Source: Incurvaria masculella (taxonomy: Eukaryota; Arthropoda; Insecta; Lepidoptera; Incurvariidae). Taken from it: a stretch of 64,000 bases of DNA. The DNA is taken from the NCBI GenBank assembly GCA_946894095.1, contig OX335657.1, positions 8,680,001 to 8,744,000 on the forward strand. Direction: 5' to 3'. Made by a program: the position numbers and the translations under genes. This document shows positions 1 to 12,000 of this stretch, in pieces (position 1 is the stretch's first letter; each line of letters begins with the position of its first letter). The notes beneath the pieces were generated by a model. That model saw nothing but the letters and a program-made list of their open reading frames with translations, made no database searches and had not been told where the DNA came from.

Positions 1-95
1 CGAAGCGGAGAGTTCCCCCCGCCGCTCGGAGCGCCACGAGCGCGACGAGGGAGTGCGGTGCCCCGACGACGCGTGCGATGTACCACGCTGCACCA
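1..95 (-). CDS. Exon of the ZC2HC1-like gene, cut by the window edge
   Basis: The acceptor CATTGCAG lies at 96-103. The exon enters with two bases as required and stays open to position 1, reading [20 protein letters not shown] and then an Arg/Glu-rich stretch. It is markedly GC-rich against an AT-rich intron. The true end lies outside the window. The plus-strand open frame across 53-586 overlaps this exon and the adjacent intron and looks spurious. Confidence 0.55.
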
Positions 96-3000
96 CTGCA
101 ATGACGGAGCATTATTTTTTTACGCTGTTTGTGTACGAATTTACGCTGAGCTTTGCAGACAAGAAGTTAGATAGCAAATTGAAGGGATCACCCCTAATAA
201 GTGTTCATGATGAGGCGATCAAAATAAGACAGCTAACTAAAGATGTGTGTCAAAGCATGCGCGCTGAAAACGCGTTGTTTGGCCAGGCCTTTAAACTTTG
301 CCAAGAACCAAAGAGACAATATAAAGCCAGAAGAAAATATGTTCCTAGCAAATTTATATGTGTATTACTGCGCTGTCAAAAAGTAGTTGTCTCATGGATG
401 CATGGAGGCCGATTGATAACAAACGTACATAGAATACAACTTTGTGTGCCACTCCATGTGGCACACAAAGTTGCAACTCCTAATGTAATATTTTTTTGTG
501 TAACAGGAAATGGAACCACACCCACAGTCATATTAGCCCAGCACACCACATTCCCAAACGATAAACCTAGGACCTTTCCTTTATGAACACGGCTACATTA
601 AGCTGAATGGAAAACGTGGACAATTTTTCATTGCCACTTCGATTTTCTTTTCATCCAATGTGATGGTACCAACTCAGGCGGGCTTAACCCTACCACCTAG
701 TAAGGAAAGAGGACCTATAGTTTTACATGGATTCCGAAACATGCGTGTATGCGTTACGAAATGGACTTAACCAACTCAGAAAGATAATTTAGTAGGTTTA
801 ATATAGATAGGCTAAAAAAAAACAAGTTTTTTTAAACTGGTATGACTAATGTACTGTAAAGTTTGTATTAGATACATATATACTTTTATTTTATTTTATA
901 TGGGAAATCAACAGCTTACATATCTAGTACAATTTAGAAAATTAAAATTACCTTAAACTAAAGCCAATTACAGATTTCCTCTAATTATCGTTACAATTTT
1001 GTAGATTCATATAAGTAGTATAAAATGCGTGAAAAGAGAAAAAAGGAGAACAAGTGAAAATACATTGTAGTATACATTACATTACATTACCTGTGCATGT
1101 TTGTGTAGGTAGGGCAAGTTACAAAAGAGTACGTGAGTGAGTGTGTGGGTGTGGGTGTGGGAGGGTGAGAGGGTGGGGGTGAGAGTGTGTATATTTATAT
1201 ATATACTTGCGTTGGAGTGATAGGGTTTGCTTGCATGTGATTGTTGATAAAAGAGGTGCCAATTAATTGTTTTTTGTAGTTGAAAAAAAGTAGTCGTTGT
1301 AGATACGGCATAAACATCAGCTTACGATTGGTATAACCTTTTTGAAAAGGGCCACGAGGACGTTGAAGATGCCGAGAGACATGGGCGGCCAAGAACATCG
1401 ACTACTGATGACATCATCAATATAATCAAAGAATTGGTGCTTTTCAATCGCCGAATCACTAATAGAGAGGTGGCAGAGGAAGATGCTATTCCATACGGAT
1501 TTTGTGAATCACATTTTGGGCATATCTCCAGGCCGCCAATTTTCAACAATAGCAGTATCAGAAAGACATGGCTCAGTAAGAAGTTACTATATTTGCCCGA
1601 CTTGGCCACATGCTTCTTGTTCCCAAAGACTAAGAGAACTTTGAAAAGGACATTATTTCACGACCATGCAGGAGATAAAGATCGAATTGCTTAAGGAACT
1701 GAAGTCCATATAAAAAATTGCAAAAAATCATTCCGGAAATGGTATGAAGATTGGAAAAGATAATGGCAAAAGTGTATTTATTATATACGACGTTGATGGC
1801 TTTGAAGGGGGCCAATATTTTGAGGAATTTTTTTTGACACTACTTTCATTTTTGTCTATTTTTTTATCAGCCCTTGTAAAAAAGTAGATTTGTAGTAGCA
1901 AAATCAGCTGTGTTTTTGGTGGTGGTTGAAAATGTTTTCAACCAGCACTAAAAACTTTAATAGTAAAAACAGGTAAGAGGTAAGGTCAATTGGCTGCTTA
2001 CCATCAGTTTTGTCCATATTGGAGTGTCGCCTCTCCAAGTGCATGTCGAGCGTTTCCGTTGACCTTTCGAGGGCTAAGAACTCATCGCTTGAGAGTGCGC
2101 GGAGCTCATTGTCCCTATGACTAGCGCCAGACTCGGAGCAGGCTCTCTCGAGGGAGGCCGACATGTTACTTACTTCTTTGGGGTGGCACACAGAGAGCTT
2201 CGATGGAGAGATCCGGTTTAAACTGAAATCACACCCATTTAGTGAGGCATTAATCATATAGCCGGTTTTTTTTTAAACTATATACTTTGCATCTCTCTCC
2301 AAGATAGGCTTTCAAACTCTTCCAGATAGGCACACACTTCTAAGAATGGATCTGACTGAATGAATTGAAACTGCTTGGACTTCTTTGTGATTTCTACGCC
2401 AAATAAAAATCTTTTTGAACCAATTATTGCGTTATTCTGAGACCCTAGTCCCAGCTGTCACCTAAATTGGCGTTTACGGTAAACGGATCGACTGGCGTTT
2501 TCAAATATATGGAGAAATTGAAGAGCGGTCGCAGTGGGCGTTAAGCGAACTAACATTTGCGAGTCCAAGTTTGATTTGACAGCTTACTCACCGGCGCCAT
2601 AAATAGACACTGCCGTTTACGCCGCCTTCGCGTTTTCAAATCAGAAGTCCGAGTTTTATTTTGACAGCTTGAAGAAAAAGTTTTTTTTTTGCATACATCC
2701 TGCTACAAAGCAATCTGTTTGTTCCAAACAATAATCTGATATGCTGTCAGTTTTTCATCGGTTAATGTTTCCTCAGCAGCTCCGCTGGTTGCACGTCTCG
2801 TAGTAAAAACGTGTATGAGTTTGACGTTTTTACGTAACTTTGAAGTTCCGTAAATGCCAATTTAGGTGACAACTGGGACTAGGAGCTCAGATGGATATAT
2901 TTCCCAATAACTTTAAATAAAAAAAATTACCTGACTAACCTGCTATATGCAGAATCGTTGCTGATCTTTCCATTAGGTGTGACGTGATTATTATTTGTGT

Positions 3001-6000
3001 GTGCTAGCTGATCATCATTTCCTTTTAGTTTCTTTTCTGACTTTGTTCGAGAGTCCCTTTTCACAGTGTCTGTTTCGTTTGATGCTCTTCGACCGTAAGA
3101 GTGGGTTTCCTTGTTAGCCACCCATTTCTCCATTTTTTCGTTCTCGTAGAATTTCTCAAACTCTTCCAGAGACAACATTATGTCTTGCTCTAACCGCACT
3201 TCTTCTGCCTTGTAGTTTCGAGGCTTGCTCTTCTGGTGTTGGCTCGCACTCTTCTGCGGTGTGCTTTTCTTTTGGAAGGAATCGAGGAGGGAAGCGGAAC
3301 GTTTCACGGAAGAGGGGAATACGGTTTCGGTAATGTTGTTGTTGCTAAAAGTCATAGAAGTGGATTTATTAAACGGTATCAGCCCATTCCTATCGGTGGT
3401 TACTTTTGGAGATGAGCTGATACTGTTAAGCTGGGATGTTCCATTACTGTTAAATCTATCAGATGTCTTTACCACTCGAGTGGTGGAGCTGTACGAACGT
3501 TTGTTTGATTTTTGTTTATCAAGTTCTTCATCGAATGACGTCATAAACTCCTCCAGATCAAAGTCCTCACAGAGTGAGTCATCATCTCTAACTGAAGCTT
3601 TAGAAGCTATACTTTGTTCCAGAGAAGTCATTATTTTGTCATACTGAGCACTAAGGTCATCTACAGTCGGTGTTAGGGAGTTTGTAGTTGATTTTATGTT
3701 AGGCTCGTTAGTCTTTGATTTATCAACTGAGGAGTGTAGAGGGTCATTATTATTATTGTTGCTTTCATATTTATTATCATGCACTTTGAATGATTCAAAC
3801 TTTAAGGGAAGATTGTCAGTATTCAATAGTGATTCCATGCTGCTGACAATATCTGGATTGTTCAAGATGGTGTTTACATTAATGGGAAGGTTGTCATTTG
3901 CATTAATAAGTCTAGGGTCTATATAGTTACTGTCTGCATTAGAAGAATTATCTTCTGCAAGAATGGAATCAAGATTTACAAAATCTTTTTTTAATGGAAG
4001 TTTCTCTATTTTTTCCAGTCTGTTGGGAGGTTTCATTGTCCGTTGGAAGCTGTGGTGCAGAGATGAAGTCATCGATACTGGCTTTTCTTTGCTCTTACTG
4101 AAACTGTAATTGCTGGAGTAATTAGAAAAAGACTTATTTAAACTACTGCTTCTATTAAATGAGGATTTATCTAAGGTGCTAACATTTTCCTTACTAGATT
4201 TTGTGAAAGTTGTGTTAAGTTTTGGACTAGCTTTCTTATCATTTCTGTTAACTCTAAAGGAGCTGGACCTACCCCCAAATGTGTTGACACTACTGTAGTC
4301 ACTGTTAGAGCTGCCAAAAGATTTCATTCTTTGTAAAATAGGTGTCCTTTGTGTATTTTTGTTTATTGCATCTTTAATGGTCTTAGAGTTGTCTGGGCGG
4401 AGGTGAAGGGGTGGAGATTTTTCTTTGTGATTTCGGAGATAGGGAAGGGTTTTTGATGGGTCTTTTGGTGTGGATTGAATTTTCTTTGGAATGTTTGTGT
4501 CTGATGACATTAGTTCTTTCATTTGTCGGGCGGCAGATAAAAAAGGGTCGTAATCGTCGTCGATTCTGAAATGCGCCCTACATATTAGCACTCTAGCAAT
4601 TAAAAAATGTTGCTAAAATAGATTAATATGAAGTTCTGATGTGAGACATTAATTTACAATGGATGAAATAATACATACAAACTGTGGTGATAGAAGGAAG
4701 GAAATCACTCAACCTTGTGTTATCTATTTGCGGCAACTTGAATGGAGGTGTCTCTGATGACACAGATTGGATGTCGCTACTGGTGTCACAAGTACTGTTG
4801 CTGACTATGTAGGTTTGAAATTCCTTACTGGACTTCTTCAGGTCCCTTAACATTTTAAAATTTGTATTGCTGTTTCGAATCTTTTGCCACTTCTTTTTTT
4901 TAAAAGGAATTTCGTTATTCACCTTATTGTTTTCGTTAATAGATGGCAATACATCTTGTGATATTTTAAATTCTAATTTCGGTAAAAACATTTCATTGCC
5001 CGTATGAATAGTTTGTAATTCATAAATTGTTATGTGTTCCATTGCACAAACATTTCGATCAGCTTCATCTTCCTGATTATTTTGAGAACCAGAGGTAAGA
5101 AGTATCTCTTTAAGATGGCTCTTTAATTTAATTAAAGTGTCTTTGAACAAGTCACCAGACGCCAATTGAGAGTTTTCCACTTCTGTATTAATGGGGTTTT
5201 CAACAAAACACATCTGCGAGTCGAAATTCTCTATGGATTCAGTATCTGGGGTGTGGAGATCGCAAAAAAAATCCTCACTGTATACACCCAGATTGTTTTC
5301 GCGAGAGTCATTTTCTATCATTAATTCATTAGTTAACTCCATAAACTCATCCAAAGAAGTAGGAATGAAAGCATCCTGTTTTGTGTAAGTTTCACTGCTG
5401 ATTTGATCGGTGGCTAAATTATCCATCTCATTGTCAGCTATGTCATCTTGTTGAAAATCATCAATAGAATCAACAAATTTAAGTGTGTGCACATATTCAG
5501 GCTCTTCAGATTCATAGCTTAAATTATCATCATGCTGCTCTAAAGAAGGAGTAACTAATGAAGCATTTTTGTACAATATTTTCACTTGTTCTTTAGGATT
5601 ATCACACAATTTTATGTTTTTCCCTGTTGCATTTTGCAAAATTTTTGGATTTGTTTTTTTATCTGACCTAGCAGATAATTTCTTGTGATCAGAGTTTTCA
5701 TAAATCACACATGGTACGCAAGGGCATGTAAGCATTTCAGTGTTGATTACAATTGAATTAAAATTTACAGAACTGTCAACATCTAGACTGTCCAGGCTGA
5801 TCGTACTCTCCATTTTACCATGAAGAGATTTTTTACTCATTGTAGACATATTTGATCTCGTACAAGGTCGTACATCAGAGGCTTTACTTTCATTATTGAA
5901 ATCAGAATATAATTTTATTTTAATATCTTTTTCAAAATTATTTTTAGCCAACTTTAAGGATTTCTGTCTGTATTGATTGCAAGTATTTTTCAAAACAATT

Positions 6001-9000
6001 TCTGTCAAAACTGATTCATTTTTCTCTGAGTTACTTTTGAATTTTGACCGCATCGGTATTTGGCTTGGTTGTTTCTTTGGCTTTTCATTCGAGATTTTAA
6101 TATAATTGTTAAAAACCATTTCTTGTTTTTCATTTAATGTTTTTTTTTCCCTAATGTTATGGTTACACTCCTGTATATTTTCTAGTCTATTATCCTGCTT
6201 TTGTATTTTGGCAGGTGTTTTATTTTTATTTATTTTTGCATCTGTTATTGTATCACTAATACAAGGATCAGTTTTGCTTTTCCGTTGAGTCGCATCCTCT
6301 TGCAATGCATTGCTAAGGAAGGGAGAAAGGAAGGATTTAGGAGAAACTATTTTTCTAGGGTAGTCAAACAAGGAGACAGGATTGGTTTTTGACAAAGTGA
6401 CATAAGTTATTTAAAAGATATTACCGAAATATTTTCCATTTGCAACCCTTCCTTTCCCCTTATTTGCTTTAATTCTATGAAATTCAGCAAATCAACAATC
6501 TGGGCCTGCAAGGTTTTTTTATGTTTCCTGGGCATTTATAGAAAACATTTCTTTGTCTATGAATATAATTTTTGCTGTAATTTAACTTGGTCATATCAGG
6601 CTTAATTTTTCAAGTGTGTCTGGGCATGTACATATACTTTGCCACCACCACTGAATGTAGCAACTTGATAGCGTAGTTATACGCGAAATCAGCGCCATCT
6701 AGCAGTAGATAGAGAATGTATTGTGTCAATTTGAATATAATCGAGAAATTAATTGGCTGACGTAATTGTAGCTCAGTGGTGGAGAAGTGAATCCATTGGT
6801 TGCAAGTTTGAATCCTTTTTCAGATAAATCGTCGCACTCAGGACATACAGGCGAATCTCACAATTATAGTTTTTATATAGATATATAGAATACATATATA
6901 AATTTATTTGCTCTATTATTTATGTTTAAACTTTTAGCAAAGCTTCTTACCAGGTTATTTTTTACAGCATCATTTGCAGTATATTCAGTAAAATATGAAA
7001 GAAAACAGAGAAACTATCACTGTTTCAACTCCAATGCAAATTTAATAAAAATGACATACGCCTGTTTGTCCCGGACGCGACGAAATGTCCAGACCAACAT
7101 TTAATAATGGATACCTGTTGGAGTTGAGATCCCTCGCGAGCCGCGCCTGCCTCGCGCGCGCCGCGTCCCCGGCGCCGCACCCTCCCCCGCCGCCTCCGCC
7201 CACCGTCGCGCGCTTGCTCTGTCGTATCACCGGCACATGCGGCGACTCTTCGTGGCATTCCGTACTCGATATCGACTCTGAAATGTTGTTTTTAATGGAA
7301 CATAAAAAATTGTCATCATGCACCATGATAACAGGTAGGACATTTCAAAAAAAGGGGGGTGCAGAGTGCCAATTTGCCGCCCTCAGAGGTACTGACTTGT
7401 GGCTGCGCTGCCCGCACCCTAGTTTCGGCGCCCGAGGCAAGTGCCCCTTCCGCCCCCCCCCCCCCTCTAGATCTGACCCTGCATTAAGATATATCATAGG
7501 ATAAAGCACCATTTCCACGAGGAAGTAAACTACTGCGATAAATGTCCAACAGACTGTCAGACAGTAAATCTGTCCGTGTAAACACGTCTTTACAGTCTGT
7601 CTGTCATTCCTCGCGGAAGTTTACTTCCTCGCGGAAATGGGGCCTAACAGGAGACCGGAGCCAGTAACGAATCAACCGTTTTGGCAAATCGCTTAGTCTT
7701 AGCTTTTAACAGAGGAGAATGAAAAGCGACGCGGACCTGAGGCGCGGGTCCTGGCGTGGTGGTGGTTGTCTCCGCTGTCGCGCGGCGGCGGCGGCGACCG
7801 AGTGCGCTCTCCGCGCGACTCCACCGACGCCGAGCGGCTGTTGGACGACTTGTCTCGTGACAGCGATCTGTGCAAACATTCATGTTGGTATGCATATTTA
7901 GGGTTTTGAAGTAATCAAAAACCGGACACAAGTAATGAATCACCCAGAGGGTTCCGTACAAACTGAATTATGTAAGTAGATAGTTGGTCTATCCGGTAAG
8001 CGTCTCGAAGATTTTTTCCTGTTTTGGATAGGAAAACCTATTAATATTTTATTAAAAACTAACGAGATTCAGATTGTTCCCGTTGATTGTCTGAAATTTC
8101 TTTTTTTTTATGTTAAGCACGGCATATGGCGCACGCCCGAATCTCAAAGAAAAAGGCGGATGCTTCTAGATCTAAAGTTTTGATGAATGAGTCTGCTGTA
8201 AACATAAGACCTAGATGTATCCCCAATAGGTCAATGCCGAAGGGACGAAAAATAGATGGCGCAATTGCTTGGATACAAGTTTATGGCTATGGAAATAGAA
8301 CTTTACTTTCGTGCCTAGAACTTGCGAAATAGCCAATAGATAGCACTGTACAAACATAGGATTTATTCATAGCTGAATAATACAATTTTGTTTCAAAGTT
8401 GGATAATGTACAATTTTGAATGGATACACACTTTTTTTGACAATCCATAAAATCAAATTACTTTTTAATAGATTGAAAATAGTGAGCCTGATAGCTGCGC
8501 CATCTCTTGGTGCAAACACTATTTTTGTTGTGATCGATTGAACAGAAGTTACCATCTTAGTTATATGTTTATTGCAATAGAGGGCCGGCTTACCTAACAC
8601 ATATTGCATGAAACTTCCGTCACTATTGCGATGGGCCATCTACTTCCGCAAGTATTTATCAATCTATGGTGTAACCCTATTAGAGCGATACGCACCCCCT
8701 GCCGGCCCTGGGCGCCTTGTACTGCGTGCGCGCCTGCAGGCGGTGGCGCGCCTGCGCGACGTGCGCCGGCGGCTGCGCGGCCGCCGCCGGAAGGATCTTC
8801 GCCTTGTCCGCGCACCACTCCACGTGCCGCTCGAATGCGCGCGCGCCGAAACCGCGCCCGCAGTGCGGACATTTTGGCAGCTCCGACGCCGGCTGCAGCG
8901 AGACGCATTCTATGCATTGGCGCTCAAAGAGCTGAGTAGGTTAGGTTAGGTTAGGTTCGCCAGTAAAAAGGGGAGTTAAGCTTCTAGATATTATTGTATG

Positions 9001-12000
9001 ATAAAACTTCCAGGTTCAAGAACAGATAACTATGTACAACAAAATTAAATTAATTAAAAGGCACTTTCATTGAAACCTATAAGAGATTATTCAGATAAAA
9101 TGCAGGCCAAGAAGAAACGTCCGGTCAAGCGTGAACGTGTTTAAGTGCCGAAATCTCATCACTTTTACAGTTCCAGCACTTAAGAATTTTTTTTTTCTCA
9201 AAAAGTAATGACGATTTGAGCAAAAATAATTAGATGGTGTACAACTACATAAGTGTACGTATATTAGTAATTTTTTTCAGAACTTTCAAACAACCGTTAA
9301 TACAAGAACAATTCAGCAAAAATGCGTGTGACCGACAAACACCAGTAAGCCACAAGGGTCCCTTTTTTAGTTTTTTGCGACGGGACCCTAAAAAGATCAA
9401 ATTATAGACTTATTTGGACAAATCTTGTTAGAATCCTTCTAACTCCAAATTCTATAGAAGTATATACAGTTTCCTTTTACCTTACACATTGCGCTTCTGA
9501 CTGTTTGGGTCTTCTTTGGTTGAGGCTTAGACGTGACGGGAGGGCTTTTTTCTAGAAATGGACTGCTCTCTGGTAGACCGAAATTCTTTGGAAGATACTG
9601 CGCTAAATCTGTTCCTGGAATAAAAAAATGCATGCATGTACAACAATAGAGCAAAATACAATTTCGTTACTCCGAAAACACAATATTTTATAAAACACCG
9701 GGATGCTGAAATGATTTCAATTTATTCCCAATAATAAAAATAGCCGAAATGAATGTTACGTAAATGTATTTATTTTATGAAGCAATTACTGATGTTGGTG
9801 ATTGACAATGCGAAACTGACAAGCGGTTGACATCTCAATAGATGTTACGGCATAATACATGTTAGAATAATGAATAACTCTCTGGTTAATTATCTAATTA
9901 CAACATTCACTTCACCACACTTCACACTACAACACAGTGACAATGCACATTCTAGCCTGTCGAGTTTATCTTGAAGTGTCACCACTGTAACTTAGTGCCA
10001 AAAAATTGTCGCCAGCGCTAGTTTTCTCGTGTGCCGGAATAAATTAGACTATCCATGAAGGCATGCATTTTTAATGTAATTAAGCAACTACAAGTGAGTG
10101 TCTCAAATTTAGATTTCACAACAAAAACAAGGCTGGAGATCTGTGGAGGCGGCTTATTGCAAAACGCAGTTATGTTAATCGGAGTTTGTTCTGCGACAGA
10201 TTATGTAATTGGGTATATACTTAGTAAGCTCTTACACAACATTCTCTCTCTCCCACTCACCATAGTTGGCCCCTTTCCCCAATGCGAGCCCTTTTAAGGA
10301 ACAAGGGTTCTATGTAGTGTAAATGTATTACAAAATCATGAATGAATTATCGGGCACTAAAAGTATGTGGACAGATTTATATTTTTAAACAAGTGGGAAA
10401 CATTAGCATACACATACTGATTCGGATAATACATGTCTTCAAATTTCTTCAATTATTCAAAGGAGCAAACCTTCAATTATTTATTAGTTTAATATTGAGA
10501 TATAACCAATATTTTTAATGAAAACATGGATAAATAAGAAACCTGTCCCGTTTGAAGGGGTGGTTTTATATTGGATACATTTATCACAAAAAAGTATGCA
10601 ATATTTATAACATACTAGCTGTAGTAGCCAGCTCCGCTCGGGACTACATAATTTTTTTTTTTAACAAAATCAACTCTCTATCAAGCGGAAATAAACCATA
10701 TACATTCATTAAAATCAGTTCTGTGGTTTCGGAGATTGACGTGTATGAAAATAGTGACACGTGATTTGTTTAAATGAATATTGTTACGAGCGTGGTGCCA
10801 TCTATGGCGTGATGGCGCAACTGGTGGTATTTACAGCAACTGATGTTTAAACAGATGGCGTTACTTATCAATGTATTTGGCCATGTTCCAAAATAAAAAA
10901 AATCATTGAATACTCAAATCGTAAAAGCACTGTAACCTTCGGGGCACACCTCAAAGGAGATTTTTGTTGGCTGGTACGCCATGTAAGGGCATCTAGAAAT
11001 CAATGGAAATCTTTAGAGAAAATCTCCTCTGATATATAAAGCACTGCGGGCGGACAGTCAGTCTTTGGATGCAAAACAACCGACTCCTTGCAAACGACAC
11101 CAGTGAAAATTTTCAGAGATGATACATTGTCTTCGAAGTGAAACAAATCCCGAGCAATTTTAGTACTGAAAGCGATGCATCGATGTGTAATAGAATTGTG
11201 TTTGCGAATTTGTTAGTAACTCTTTAGAAAAAGACTTATTGTTCACTATATGTTAACATATGAATATGTGTTTCTCGAGGAAAACCTTTTAAATGTTTTG
11301 TAGTTTATTGTTGCAATAAATAACAATATCAATAGCAATAAATATAACACGTCTCTTTGCTGTAATAAACGTTATGATATTATATACAATAAAAAAACAC
11401 CCCTTAAACGAGGGTCAGGTTTCTTGATAACACCTTTTAGATTATTTTCAAAATATCTGCATTTTAGTCCAAGGTTTCTTAGATTTGTTTCCCATTTCAA
11501 GTCAATAGCTTAGAAGTGATTTCAATGGACTGCCTTTGTGTTAGGCGAACATGCCACATGTATGGGTCATTCTTCCTTCCCATCATAGCCTAGCATCCAA
11601 TGCAAGACTGCTTACCTCATAAGATACATGAAACGAAGTTTTAATTATACCATTTATGACGTCAACATGGCTGATCTCTTAATGTACCAGTGTGGGACAT
11701 AGCCACCATAGCTGGTTGTGGTCTCATATTTACTGCGTCGAAGCTCTGTTCGTGTATTTACTTAGGTTATATGGGGACATGTGTAATACATATTTTTCGT
11801 GGTTCTTCCAGGTTACGGCACGGCTAACACATGGCTTAAATAAAGACATAACACATAAGACATTTTATTTGCCACAACACATAAGTACAAAATAGTAATG
11901 AACATAAAAAAAATAAACTAAATTAAAAACACTTAAACATTGCATTCTCTTGTAGGTATTACTTAACCTTTTCACCGCCAAGGTTTTTTGGCATAATCCT

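Noticed and set aside
53..586. 177-codon open frame on plus
   Set aside because: It overlaps the GC-rich minus exon and then AT-rich intron, shows no domain, and ends inside a SINE body.
1322..1694. Functional protein-coding gene
   Set aside because: The frame encodes only the N-terminal part of a mariner transposase, followed by deletion and frameshifts.
2927..6395. Reading the two large minus frames as single-exon genes starting at 4591 and 6395
   Set aside because: Neither has an ATG at its nominal start (GTG and TTG), and matched splice sites join them to each other and to upstream exons.
7042..7326. 94-codon minus ORF as a separate small gene
   Set aside because: It is an internal exon (7277-7115) with flanking intron read-through.
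8594..8949. Several overlapping frames on both strands
   Set aside because: Only the minus frame with the C2HC finger between good splice sites has family similarity. The others are shadows.
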